A stretch of DNA of 10,530 nucleotides. It comes from Pseudomonadota bacterium. GTDB taxonomy: Bacteria; Pseudomonadota; Gammaproteobacteria; Acidiferrobacterales; UBA6901. The stretch covers positions 1 to 10,530 of the forward strand of contig JAJYEK010000119.1 of NCBI GenBank assembly GCA_021785795.1, in the 5' to 3' direction. A program made the translations under genes and the position numbers. This document shows, in pieces, positions 1 through 6,337 of the stretch (position 1 is the first letter of the stretch; each line of letters begins with the position of its first letter). The notes under the pieces are model-generated. The model ran no database searches. It saw only the letters and a program-made list of their open reading frames with translations, and was not told where the DNA came from.

Positions 1-51
1 CCTACAACCTGAAGCACGCCTGAGTTCCGGCCAGAGCTCATATCCCGATGA

Positions 52-59
52 TGTATACT
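52..59 (+). promoter_or_regulatory. Repeat-borne -10 promoter core (first repeat)
   Basis: The repeat ends in TGTATACT, whose last six bases (54-59) match the bacterial -10 consensus at five of six positions. In characterised type II-C arrays (Neisseria meningitidis, Campylobacter) each repeat carries its own promoter at its 3' end. A start about 7 nt downstream (near 66) would leave about 24 nt of spacer (66-89) as guide, the length known for such crRNAs. There is no good -35 box, and the TG lies directly against the hexamer rather than one base away, so the extended -10 is imperfect. This is inferred, not proven. Confidence 0.5.
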
Positions 60-117
60 ACGCCCACGGCGGGGGCGGCCCGCTGGCGTGTTCCGGCCAG
101 AGCTCATATCCCGATGA

Positions 118-125
118 TGTATACT
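118..125 (+). promoter_or_regulatory. Repeat-borne -10 promoter core (terminal repeat)
   Basis: Same TGTATACT core as in the first repeat (hexamer 120-125). Here no spacer follows. A transcript started about 7 nt on (near 132) would begin at the foot of the hairpin at 133-164 and then run antisense into the 3' end of cas2. Confidence 0.4.
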
Positions 126-173
126 CCAAGTCACATAACCCCCTGATCTTGCAGGGGGTTATGTCGATCTTGG
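126..173. other. Perfect 13-bp hairpin between the terminal repeat and cas2
   Basis: Arms ACATAACCCCCTG (133-145) and CAGGGGGTTATGT (152-164) pair perfectly around a 6-nt loop. Outer arms CCAAG (126-130) and CTTGG (169-173) extend the symmetry after small internal loops. The structure starts at the first base after the last repeat. On neither strand is it followed by a T-run: a run of seven A (178-184) lies on its right, so it is not a canonical intrinsic terminator. It could protect the 3' end of cas mRNA, block convergent transcription between the array and cas2, or act as an array-boundary signal. Confidence 0.75.
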
Positions 174-196
174 TGACAAAAAAACGACTCATATTG

Positions 197-523
197 TCAA
201 AACAAATCGTATTGGTCAGGCGATTTATTTGTCGGTTGCCTGGCTTTCCCGACGTAAGAGACGATGCGCTCATACTGTTTGTCAGTAAATGTCAGGATAT
301 TCACTCGGCCTCCTTCAGGCAAAGCGTCCTCGACCCTTTTGCAGTAAGTGTCAATTTGTCCCTGGCTTGCGCAAAAGCGCATGTAGACAGAAAACTGGGC
401 CATTTCAAAACCCAGATCCAGCAGGGCATTACGAAACGCCGTGGCCGCCTTGCGCTCGTCCCTTTCGACCACCGGCAGGTCGAACATAACGATGACCCAC
501 ATCAGTCGATACCCGGTGAGCAT
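197..523 (-). CDS. cas2: CRISPR-associated endoribonuclease/integration subunit Cas2 (type II)
   Basis: This 108-residue protein is the small partner of Cas1 in the spacer-integration complex, where a Cas2 dimer bridges two Cas1 dimers. It opens with MLTGYRLMWVIVMFDLPV, the typical type II Cas2 start, with a ferredoxin-fold first strand ending in the conserved Asp15. A second core segment contains QFSVYMRFC and a third RVNILTFTDKQ. An upstream in-frame ATG (604) would add 27 residues lying inside the cas1 coding end, with no family resemblance, so I use the ATG at 523. That start is 4 nt past the cas1 stop (528-530), so it is probably translated by coupling; no good Shine-Dalgarno sequence is visible. 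It is the last gene of the cas9-cas1-cas2 operon. Length and motifs are normal for the family. Confidence 0.95.
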   Translation of the reverse strand: MLTGYRLMWVIVMFDLPVVERDERKAATAFRNALLDLGFEMAQFSVYMRFCASQGQIDTYCKRVEDALPEGGRVNILTFTDKQYERIVSYVGKARQPTNKSPDQYDLF

Positions 524-527
524 GCGG

Positions 528-1457
528 TCAGTCGTTGCCGAGGTTCGCCGCCAAGGAAAGCGGCAAGCCCGGCAACGGCAGGTCGAGCTTTTCCCGTTCG
601 CCAAGATAGACCTGCGCCACTGATACGGCGAGCCGCTGCATGCAGACCATCGTCGGCGTTACGCCAGAATCCGTCTGCATATCGTTATAAAGGGAGTGGA
701 CTAGCCTGCGCTTTGTGTTGGGTGTCACCTCGTCTTCATCCCGGCGGTGGAGTTGCCAGACTAGAAGGTCGATCATAGGGCGAAACGGCTCAATCAGATC
801 GTCAACCAGGCGCATGGCATTCCCCTCATTGGAATGATGGATGCCCAGAGTGGGATGTAGCCCGGCTGCGACGACGGCCCGCGCCATTGCCGCCCTGTAA
901 ACGGTATATCCATAGTTGAGCAAGCCGTTCAACCCGCCGCCGTCCTGGTCGCGGCGGAACCCGTCACCAAAAATCAGGGACCAATACCGGCGTGCGCCTT
1001 GTGCTTCTATATTGTCGGGATCCCCGGATCGGACTTTGCTGACCAAGGATACGAGCGGCACGGCCGGCGCTCCCGTGGCCTCAAGGACTGATGCCTGCTG
1101 GGTGAGTTTGGCGCGCACGATTTCCGCCCACATCCGTTTGTGCAGGGGCTTGCCTGCCGCCAGCTGTGCGTCGAACCGCTTGGCCTGCTGGAAGTTGCCC
1201 TCAATGGGCACAATCATACCGACGGCGTTGTGGTTGGCCCCGCACAGCACAAAAGGCGCCCCCCTCTCGGCGAGGGAGACAAGCAGGTTGTTTGAATATA
1301 TCAGGCCATGTGCGTTCGCAATGACGGCGGCAATATCGTCCAACGGCACCTGCCCGAGTTCCTTGTGTCCCTCCCCGGTTTCCTGCACAACCATGAAGCC
1401 GCGCGACACAAACAGATACCGCCGGTCGTCCGCTATCTCGACTACCCGGCCGATCAT
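528..1457 (-). CDS. cas1: CRISPR-associated integrase Cas1 (type II)
   Basis: This 309-residue protein is the metal-dependent integrase that inserts protospacers at the array. The N-terminal beta domain (about 1-95) is followed by the all-helical catalytic domain. The expected metal ligands are present: Glu151 in NIEAQGARRYW, His208 in HPTLGIHHSNEGN, and Glu223 in DDLIEPFRPMID with Asp219/Asp220 beside it. The GIHH and DLxEPFRP motifs are those of type II Cas1. The ATG at 1457 lies 5 nt beyond the cas9 stop (1463-1465), and cas2 begins 4 nt after this gene ends, so the three are almost certainly one transcript. Length is usual for type II. No csn2 or cas4 accompanies it, which supports subtype II-C. 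It appears intact, with no frameshift. Confidence 0.97.
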   Translation of the reverse strand: MIGRVVEIADDRRYLFVSRGFMVVQETGEGHKELGQVPLDDIAAVIANAHGLIYSNNLLVSLAERGAPFVLCGANHNAVGMIVPIEGNFQQAKRFDAQLAAGKPLHKRMWAEIVRAKLTQQASVLEATGAPAVPLVSLVSKVRSGDPDNIEAQGARRYWSLIFGDGFRRDQDGGGLNGLLNYGYTVYRAAMARAVVAAGLHPTLGIHHSNEGNAMRLVDDLIEPFRPMIDLLVWQLHRRDEDEVTPNTKRRLVHSLYNDMQTDSGVTPTMVCMQRLAVSVAQVYLGEREKLDLPLPGLPLSLAANLGND

Positions 1458-1462
1458 CGCCG

Positions 1463-4400
1463 CTATCCATTGAACCCGCGGTTGCGCACGCTGCCCAGTA
1501 CGTTGGCAACGATCGGGCGCCCTTGGGCCTTCTGCAACGAACCGGCGGTTTTCGAGATATACTTGAAGGGGTCGTCCTTGTCCAGATCGCGGGCATTCAC
1601 GTTCGCCTCGTTATGTTCGGCAAAAAATACCTGGCCGTTGCCGTTAATTTTCACGACCCGCATTGTCTTGGTATGTCCGTTCACCTCAAACCGCACAAGA
1701 TCGTCGATCATCAGCCGCATGACAAGCGGATTGCCCGACAGACTCGTCTCGGGATCACGCAGTCGCGCCATGGCACTTTTTTCGCCCAGTTCCCTGACGA
1801 CTTGATAAGCCTGGAACGTGGAAATGACTTCACCTTTCCAGCGATTTTTTGCATCGCGCCATATTTCGATACAGTAGTTGCTTCCCCCCACATAGCCCTT
1901 GTAGGGCAGAAGGTTACCCTGGTCATCGCGGCCATGGCGCTTGCTGTCGCGGGTGCTGCTTATTGCCACCAGGGACTTTCTGAGGGTCTCCCTTTGTCGT
2001 GGACCTCCGCCTTCCGGCCGCACGCGGCGAGTCGCCTGTCCGTCGGCCGTCAACCCCCATGCGGTCTCCTCGTGCATGGCTCCCTGATAACCGTGGTCGG
2101 GCTTGTGGCTGACGATGATATGGTTTACGGCGCGCTCCACGTCGTCCCGGTAGGTGGGCCATGGCAGTGGCATGCCTTCAACCAGGCGACCGACTTGTTT
2201 TTCCCGGGCACTGGCGCTGGCCTTGGAAAATTGTTGCAACAGACCCTGATCGGTCACGGCGACGACTGCCGCATCGATCGCGTGATGACGGTGGTCATCC
2301 CGGTTCTTGACTTCCGAACGGGACAGCAGGCCGTTCAGGCCAAATCGGCCGCGCAACAAAGACGTCATGCGCCCGGGAATGGCCCGCACCTTGTTGGGCG
2401 GGCAAACCAGAGACAAATATTCCTTCGCGATACGGGACAGATAAGCGGTATCGTTAAGTGCCCGCGCCAGAAAGTCTTTGTCTTCCTTTAGCCACCGCTC
2501 ATACCCGTCCGGCGCAAACCGCTTGGCTTTTTCTCTAGGCATGAGCTGGGCCCGTTCGAGCATGGCGTCATACTCATAGCCGGAGATGGGTGTCTTGCCA
2601 AAGGCCTCGTAGGGCGTCCTGTTACCCTTCATGCGGTTGCCACGGCGCAGGGATACTGTCTTATTGTTCATGCTGTCGTCGAGCGTCATGGAAAATGGCA
2701 GGATATGTTCGATCTCCACCTCATCTGACAGGAGCTTCGTGATGCTGATTTGTTCCCCCGTGTAGGGGCAGCGGCGGTTCCCGATATCCTTGGGGTTCAG
2801 CTCAAACCAGAGCTGCATTTTCTGCGACAGTTCCCGGCGTTTTGCCTTGTCGAGATTGTCTGGCGTAAGCCCCAGAACGCCGCATGCCTCGGCAATATAT
2901 TTCTCGTTGCGGTCCTGTCGCTCCTTTTGCTCTTTTTGGAGCTCCATTTTGCGTTCACGGCTTAGCTTCAAGTCGCGCGCGACCTCGACTATGATTTCAC
3001 TCGGATGGCCATAGCGATCAAGCAGCGCGTTGACCACCTTGCGCAACTCGTTCAGCCCTATATGGACGGTCGGGTTGGCGATCCGCCCATAGCGTTTTTC
3101 GGGGGGATCGGATGGCACGCCCGTGCCAAAGCCCACATGGCGCCGCAATGGGTCGCCGTAATATGGCAGGCGATCCATTACCTCGCCTGTCCGTTCCGCG
3201 TGAGAGAGAGCGCTGTGACTGTCGAACCCCGCGCGTTCCACGGCCGTGGAGTACACGACCACTTCCTTCATGAGCTCCGGCAAAACGCGCGCAAGCGCGG
3301 CACGGCTCAGGTTCCCGTAGCCTTCGGGAAGCCCTGCGTTGGCAATCCGTTCGCCTGTTGCTTCATCGACGCCAGTCTCTGCCGTCAGCCATGCTACCAG
3401 CGCCGATTCGCTTCCTTCGCTCAGCAGCTTGTCGACGATGGCGTCTTGCGTCGCGGCCGAAAACTCAAACCACCCCGACCCAAAAAGTTCTTTTTTCGAC
3501 AAACTGCGCGCTGTTGCGTTCCCCTTGAGTCGATCGCGTTTTATGTCCTCCAGGTTAAACTGGACGGTACCCGGCAGCCTGAGGGCTTTCCGGATCTTCG
3601 TGAACGTGGCGTCTTCCCGTTCGAGCAGGGCCGCAAGGGTGTCGCGCTGCTCTTTGGTCAAGGGCAGTTCCTGCGAGCCAACGGCAGTCAGTACTCTGAG
3701 GTTGTTCAGTTCCTGATAGATACGGAAGCGCTGCGCGCTTGGCAGGGCCAGTGGCGCGCGCTCTTCTTCCGGTATCAGCGTGCAACGACCCGGCTTGACG
3801 GCTTTTAAGGGGCGCTGGCACAACAGGATGTCCTTGAGTTCATCCCGTGCGCGGGCATTAAAGAGATCCGGATCGTATTGGCTCTGGGCCGCCCAGAGCG
3901 CATCAAACTCATGTGCGACCATGGCGCGGCTGGCGTAGAAATCGTAGGCGCGATCTTTCTGGGTTGTGCCCCGCAGTCGTGCGCGGACACTCAGGCGCTT
4001 TTCGTGGCGGTTGGCGAGCCATTCGCCCACGGTCTGGCAATGTTCCTGCGCAAGTATCTGATCCAGATTCTTGATAGCCTTCTTCAGGGCACCGCTCTCA
4101 TTATCCTTCTTGTCGGTCTTGCGATTGCTCAGGAATCCCCGTCGCTGGTTTATGTGGAAAAGCGCCCGCGCGAACTCGGGTCCGGTAAGGGGCTGGTAAA
4201 GGCCTTTCTTCCGGAGAGCGTACGGGTCCATGTCGGCAAGGCCTTTGCGTGTCTCCTCGTCTTTCGGGAAAAACCCCAACCGAGTCAACGCCGCAACCAT
4301 CTGTGCCTTGCGTTTCAGCAATCTGTCCCGGCGACGCCGCATCTGGCGGGCCAGGCGGCGTGTGACCGCAAGCGAGGTGCCGTTCTTGGGGTTGCGACCA

Positions 4401-4531
4401 TCGGAGAAGATCCTGACACCTGCGCGGATGACGCTAACGGGTTGGTCGTCGGCATTGAGCCGGACCATACACCATCCTATTGATGTCGACCCCATGTCGA
4501 GGCCTAGCCGGTAGCGCATTTTTGGCAGCAT
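1463..4531 (-). CDS. cas9: Type II-C Cas9 RNA-guided DNA endonuclease, 1022 residues
   Basis: Cas9 cuts DNA matched by the crRNA:tracrRNA guide. Domains in order: RuvC-I with Asp12 in RLGLDMGSTSIGW; arginine-rich bridge helix (about 57-80, with MRRRRDRLLKRK); recognition lobe (about 90-480); RuvC-II with Glu516 in SEIIVEVARD; HNH with His609 in EIEHILPFS and Asn632 in RRGNRMKGN; RuvC-III with His750 and Asp753 in HHAIDAA; then a wedge and PAM-interacting C-terminus (about 815-1022). All nuclease residues are present, so both nuclease sites look active. The first HNH acidic residue is Glu608 where many Cas9s have Asp. At 1022 residues it is in the compact II-C range. The ATG at 4531 is favoured over the internal ATG at 4519 by a GGGAGG Shine-Dalgarno (4537-4542) 5 nt upstream. 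The PAM cannot be read from sequence. Confidence 0.98.
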   Translation of the reverse strand: MLPKMRYRLGLDMGSTSIGWCMVRLNADDQPVSVIRAGVRIFSDGRNPKNGTSLAVTRRLARQMRRRRDRLLKRKAQMVAALTRLGFFPKDEETRKGLADMDPYALRKKGLYQPLTGPEFARALFHINQRRGFLSNRKTDKKDNESGALKKAIKNLDQILAQEHCQTVGEWLANRHEKRLSVRARLRGTTQKDRAYDFYASRAMVAHEFDALWAAQSQYDPDLFNARARDELKDILLCQRPLKAVKPGRCTLIPEEERAPLALPSAQRFRIYQELNNLRVLTAVGSQELPLTKEQRDTLAALLEREDATFTKIRKALRLPGTVQFNLEDIKRDRLKGNATARSLSKKELFGSGWFEFSAATQDAIVDKLLSEGSESALVAWLTAETGVDEATGERIANAGLPEGYGNLSRAALARVLPELMKEVVVYSTAVERAGFDSHSALSHAERTGEVMDRLPYYGDPLRRHVGFGTGVPSDPPEKRYGRIANPTVHIGLNELRKVVNALLDRYGHPSEIIVEVARDLKLSRERKMELQKEQKERQDRNEKYIAEACGVLGLTPDNLDKAKRRELSQKMQLWFELNPKDIGNRRCPYTGEQISITKLLSDEVEIEHILPFSMTLDDSMNNKTVSLRRGNRMKGNRTPYEAFGKTPISGYEYDAMLERAQLMPREKAKRFAPDGYERWLKEDKDFLARALNDTAYLSRIAKEYLSLVCPPNKVRAIPGRMTSLLRGRFGLNGLLSRSEVKNRDDHRHHAIDAAVVAVTDQGLLQQFSKASASAREKQVGRLVEGMPLPWPTYRDDVERAVNHIIVSHKPDHGYQGAMHEETAWGLTADGQATRRVRPEGGGPRQRETLRKSLVAISSTRDSKRHGRDDQGNLLPYKGYVGGSNYCIEIWRDAKNRWKGEVISTFQAYQVVRELGEKSAMARLRDPETSLSGNPLVMRLMIDDLVRFEVNGHTKTMRVVKINGNGQVFFAEHNEANVNARDLDKDDPFKYISKTAGSLQKAQGRPIVANVLGSVRNRGFNG

Positions 4532-4536
4532 CGCGT

Positions 4537-4542
4537 CCTCCC
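4537..4542 (-). promoter_or_regulatory. cas9 ribosome binding site
   Basis: On the minus strand GGGAGG is followed by five bases (ACGCG) and the ATG at 4531. This is near-optimal and decides the cas9 start. It lies only a few bases from the tracrRNA -35 box on the other strand. Confidence 0.8.
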
Positions 4543-4545
4543 TGA

Positions 4546-4573
4546 TTGACGTTGCTTTTCCTTCAAGTATACA
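4546..4573 (+). promoter_or_regulatory. tracrRNA promoter
   Basis: TTGACG (4546-4551) and TATACA (4568-4573) are spaced by 16 nt, each one or two bases from the sigma-70 consensus. The predicted start is near 4580, a few bases before the anti-repeat. The -10 shares its GTATAC palindrome with the proposed opposite-strand cas9 promoter. Confidence 0.75.
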
Positions 4574-4595
4574 CTGAGGCCGCTTACATTGTCGG
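4566..4595 (-). promoter_or_regulatory. Proposed cas9-cas1-cas2 operon promoter, overlapping the tracrRNA promoter
   Basis: On the minus strand CCGACA (4590-4595) and TATACT (4566-4571) are separated by 18 nt. The -10 is close to consensus and the -35 is moderate. A start near 4559 gives a leader of under 30 nt that includes the cas9 Shine-Dalgarno. The two opposing -10 boxes overlap on GTATAC (4567-4572), and the proposed -35 lies inside the tracrRNA anti-repeat. It is inferred from spacing and from the lack of any other good candidate close to cas9. Confidence 0.5.
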
Positions 4596-4666
4596 GATAT
4601 GGGCTCTGTCCGCTAACAAGCTTCAGAGCACAAAATGCGAGGCCGCTATATGCGGCCTCTTTTGTT
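4580..4666 (+). ncRNA. tracrRNA of the type II-C system
   Basis: This is the trans-activating RNA that pairs with the crRNA repeat and is bound by Cas9. The anti-repeat is 4587-4617. It shares CGGGATATG (4593-4601) and GCTCTG (4603-4608) with the reverse complement of the repeat. Counting G-U pairs, the repeat's last 22 nt before its TATACT end (repeat positions 9-30) pair without a break. A mismatch and a small internal loop follow, and the final AAC pairs with the GTT at the repeat start. Downstream is a 3-bp nexus-like hairpin (GCT 4620-4622, AGC 4627-4629, loop TCAG), then a terminator hairpin. The expected transcript is about 87 nt, a short tracrRNA. It diverges from cas9, as in many II-C loci. 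The 5' end is set by promoter prediction only. Confidence 0.9.
4639..4666 (+). terminator. Rho-independent terminator of tracrRNA
   Basis: Arms GAGGCCGC (4639-4646) and GCGGCCTC (4652-4659) form an 8-bp GC-rich stem around TATAT, followed at once by TTTTGTT. It also serves as the 3' hairpin of the tracrRNA. The left arm is repeated exactly at 4576-4583, next to the predicted transcription start. Confidence 0.92.
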
Positions 4667-5002
4667 ATCCTGAGTCCAATTCAGGCTGTGCGGGCGTTAT
4701 CACCACGGAACCGGAATCACCGGGCCGTCGCCCGCAGCGCATCCGTCCTAAGACATCCCGGTTTTTCAAGGCTCGACCGGTATAGGTGCGATAGAAAGCG
4801 GATCAGATGGCCGCTATCCCGCGAGGGGCGCGGCGCAACGTTTGCGAGGACGAAGTCCTGTATCTGGCAGGCCCGCGCCCCACCCGTTTTCCTGCCCTTA
4901 TGGACATTGAGGGACCACTGGACCCGCAGGCCTGTTCACCTCCACAATCGCTGTTTGCAGGCTTATCCCTGCGTGCGTTGCGTTTCGTCCGGGAGTGATT
5001 TC
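4667..5002. other. Intergenic region between tracrRNA and the antiporter gene
   Basis: It holds no gene I can support. A 5-bp inverted repeat (CCTGA 4669-4673, TCAGG 4681-4685) follows the tracrRNA terminator. A plus-strand ORF at 4807-4998 (63 codons) has no recognisable motif and a weak ribosome site, and ends just before the antiporter start, so it could at most be a leader peptide. The antiporter promoter should lie here; TATAGG at 4781-4786 is a possible -10, but I see no convincing -35. Confidence 0.5.
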
Positions 5003-6301
5003 GTGGTGATGCCCTCTTCTGCCCATGCCGAAGATCTTGTCGGTCTGACGTTGCTGCAGCTTGCCGTAATCGTCCTTGCCGCCCGTGCAGGCGGAACCTT
5101 GGCACTGCGTTATGGCCAGGCAGCCGCAGTGGGCGAGATCCTGGTCGGCATCCTCCTGGGTCCTTCCGGTTTCGGGGCTATTGCGCCGCAAAGCTTTCAT
5201 GCGCTTTTTTCCCCGGTCACCAATGTTCCCCTGACGATTCTGGCGCAGCTGGGTCTTGTCTTGCTGATGTTCCAGGTGGGCCTCGAATTCGAGTTCGCCC
5301 ATCTGCGCGATGCCGCGTACAGGCGGACTGCCTTGTGGGTCGCCATCGTGAGTCTGGTCCTGCCCTTCGTGCTGGGCTTTGCCTTCGGCCTTGGGACCGC
5401 AAGCCATCTCGCCCCGGGCGTGCCGCCGTGGGCTACCGCGCTTTTCATCGGCACGGCGCTTGCCATCACCGCCTTGCCGATCCTTGGGCGCATCCTTGTC
5501 GATTTCGGCATGACCCGCTGTCCGGTGGGTGTCATCGCCATCACTGCGGCGGCCATCAACGATGTGGCTGGCTGGCTCATGCTTGCGGTCATCACCGAAC
5601 TTGTCACCGCTCATTTCAGCCTTACGCGCTTTGCGGTGCGTCTGGTTCTGATTGCCGTCTTTGCTGTCGCCTGGCTTTTTCTTTTGCGGCCACTTATGCG
5701 CCGTGGGATCCGCCGCCTGCAATCTTCGGGCGAGGATCTGTCCCCGCCTTTGCTCGGGCTGGTTCTCGCGCTTGTCTTTCTGTCGGGTGCGATCACCTAT
5801 CGCCTGGGGATCTTTGCGATCTTCGGGGGATTTTTGATGGGTGTCGTGTTGCATCAGGAGGAGCGTTTCGTGCGCGCCTGGCGCGCCCAGATCGGCCCTT
5901 TGGTGGCGGTGTTGTTTTTGCCGGTGTTCTTTACGTACACGGGTCTGCGCACGCAGGTGGAAGGCCTAAACAGCCTGCCGCTGTGGATCGACTGCCTGGT
6001 GCTCGCGGTGCTCGCGACAGTGGGCAAGTGGGGTGGCGCATACGGTGCGGCGCGCCTGACCGGCCTCGATCACCCGGAAGCCGGCATCCTCGGCGCCTTG
6101 ATGAACACACGCGCCCTGATGGAGCTCATCGTTACGAACGTGGGCTACGATCTGCGCGTCATCACCGCGCCGGTCTTTACCATGCTCGTGCTGATCGCCG
6201 TCTTTAGCACCGTGATCACGTCACCGTTTCTGCGTCGCCTGCGGCGGCGTGCCCATCCGCCGATGGTGGGTCTGCCGGTCACCGCCCGAGAGTCAGGATA
6301 G
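5003..6301 (+). CDS. Monovalent cation/proton antiporter, CPA2 family
   Basis: This integral inner-membrane protein of about 430 residues is built almost entirely of hydrophobic segments (roughly 10-13 transmembrane helices), as in the Na+/H+ exchanger domain family. It would exchange H+ for Na+ or K+ for pH and ion balance. Numbered from the ATG at 5009: GQAAAVGEILVGILLGPSGFG (36-56, the family's first-helix motif), FQVGLEFEF (88-96), TALAITALPILG (149-160, the unwound helix), Asn184-Asp185 in AAINDVAGW (ion-binding pair), Lys340 in GKWGG, and MNTRALMELIVTN (365-377). There is no C-terminal KTN/TrkA domain, unlike KefB/KefC. I place the start at the GTG at 5003, 7 nt after GGGAG (4991-4995); the ATG at 5009 is the alternative. 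The frame is open further upstream through the tracrRNA, but that part is not coding. The ion specificity is unknown. Confidence 0.9.
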   Translation: MVMPSSAHAEDLVGLTLLQLAVIVLAARAGGTLALRYGQAAAVGEILVGILLGPSGFGAIAPQSFHALFSPVTNVPLTILAQLGLVLLMFQVGLEFEFAHLRDAAYRRTALWVAIVSLVLPFVLGFAFGLGTASHLAPGVPPWATALFIGTALAITALPILGRILVDFGMTRCPVGVIAITAAAINDVAGWLMLAVITELVTAHFSLTRFAVRLVLIAVFAVAWLFLLRPLMRRGIRRLQSSGEDLSPPLLGLVLALVFLSGAITYRLGIFAIFGGFLMGVVLHQEERFVRAWRAQIGPLVAVLFLPVFFTYTGLRTQVEGLNSLPLWIDCLVLAVLATVGKWGGAYGAARLTGLDHPEAGILGALMNTRALMELIVTNVGYDLRVITAPVFTMLVLIAVFSTVITSPFLRRLRRRAHPPMVGLPVTARESG

Positions 6302-6321
6302 GTTATGCGGCCGTAGCCCCT

Positions 6322-6337
6322 GCCTGCGCTCAGGCTT
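6322..6337 (+). terminator. Weak hairpin between the convergent antiporter and halogenase genes
   Basis: GCCTG (6322-6326) and CAGGC (6331-6335) form a 5-bp stem with a 4-nt loop, 20 nt after the antiporter stop, followed by only TT. It overlaps the last codons of the opposite gene. It may help end antiporter transcription, but the stem is short and there is no real T-run. Confidence 0.25.

Larger units (their letters stand above)
1..125 (+). CRISPR. CRISPR array end, type II-C (two repeats, one full spacer; continues off the left edge)
   Basis: Two identical 36-nt repeats lie at 24-59 and 90-125. They begin GTTCCGGCCAGAGC and end GATGATGTATACT. They enclose a 30-nt spacer (60-89), and positions 1-23 are the 3' part of another spacer. 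A 36-nt repeat with a 30-nt spacer is the usual type II geometry. The strand is set by the tracrRNA: the anti-repeat at 4587-4617 pairs with the repeat read on the plus strand, so crRNAs run left to right, towards the 3' end of cas2. The repeat at 90-125 is therefore the last one in the transcription direction. It shows no degeneration, which leaves open which end receives new spacers. The full spacer is very GC-rich and has 5-nt inverted ends (ACGCC/GGCGT). I see no match to either spacer elsewhere in the window. Confidence 0.96.

Noticed and set aside
126..173. Hairpin beside the array as a classical intrinsic terminator
   Set aside because: No T-run follows on either strand; the poly-A on its right is on the wrong side for a minus-strand terminator.
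524..604. 27-residue N-terminal extension of Cas2
   Set aside because: It lies within the cas1 coding end, has an unrelated Arg/Cys-rich composition, and the family start MLTGYRLMW fits the ATG at 523.
149..778. Plus-strand ORF of 209 codons across cas2 and the cas1 end
   Set aside because: It lies antisense to cas2 and cas1, which have clear family motifs; its translation has no recognisable features.
1..4531. csn2, cas4 or anti-CRISPR gene within the CRISPR locus
   Set aside because: The cas genes are only 4-5 nt apart and the flanks hold just the array, hairpin and tracrRNA; no further ORF with support is present.
4589..5002. Long N-terminal extension of the antiporter
   Set aside because: It would run through the tracrRNA anti-repeat and terminator, is not membrane-like, and the family sequence begins near 5009.
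4898..5854. Minus-strand ORF of 318 codons opposite the antiporter
   Set aside because: Its Gln/Asp/Lys/Arg-rich translation is the usual antisense reading of a membrane-protein gene in high-GC DNA.
5335..6207. Plus-strand ORF of 290 codons in another frame of the antiporter gene
   Set aside because: Cys/Arg/Gly/His-rich translation without motifs, overlapping a well-supported membrane protein.
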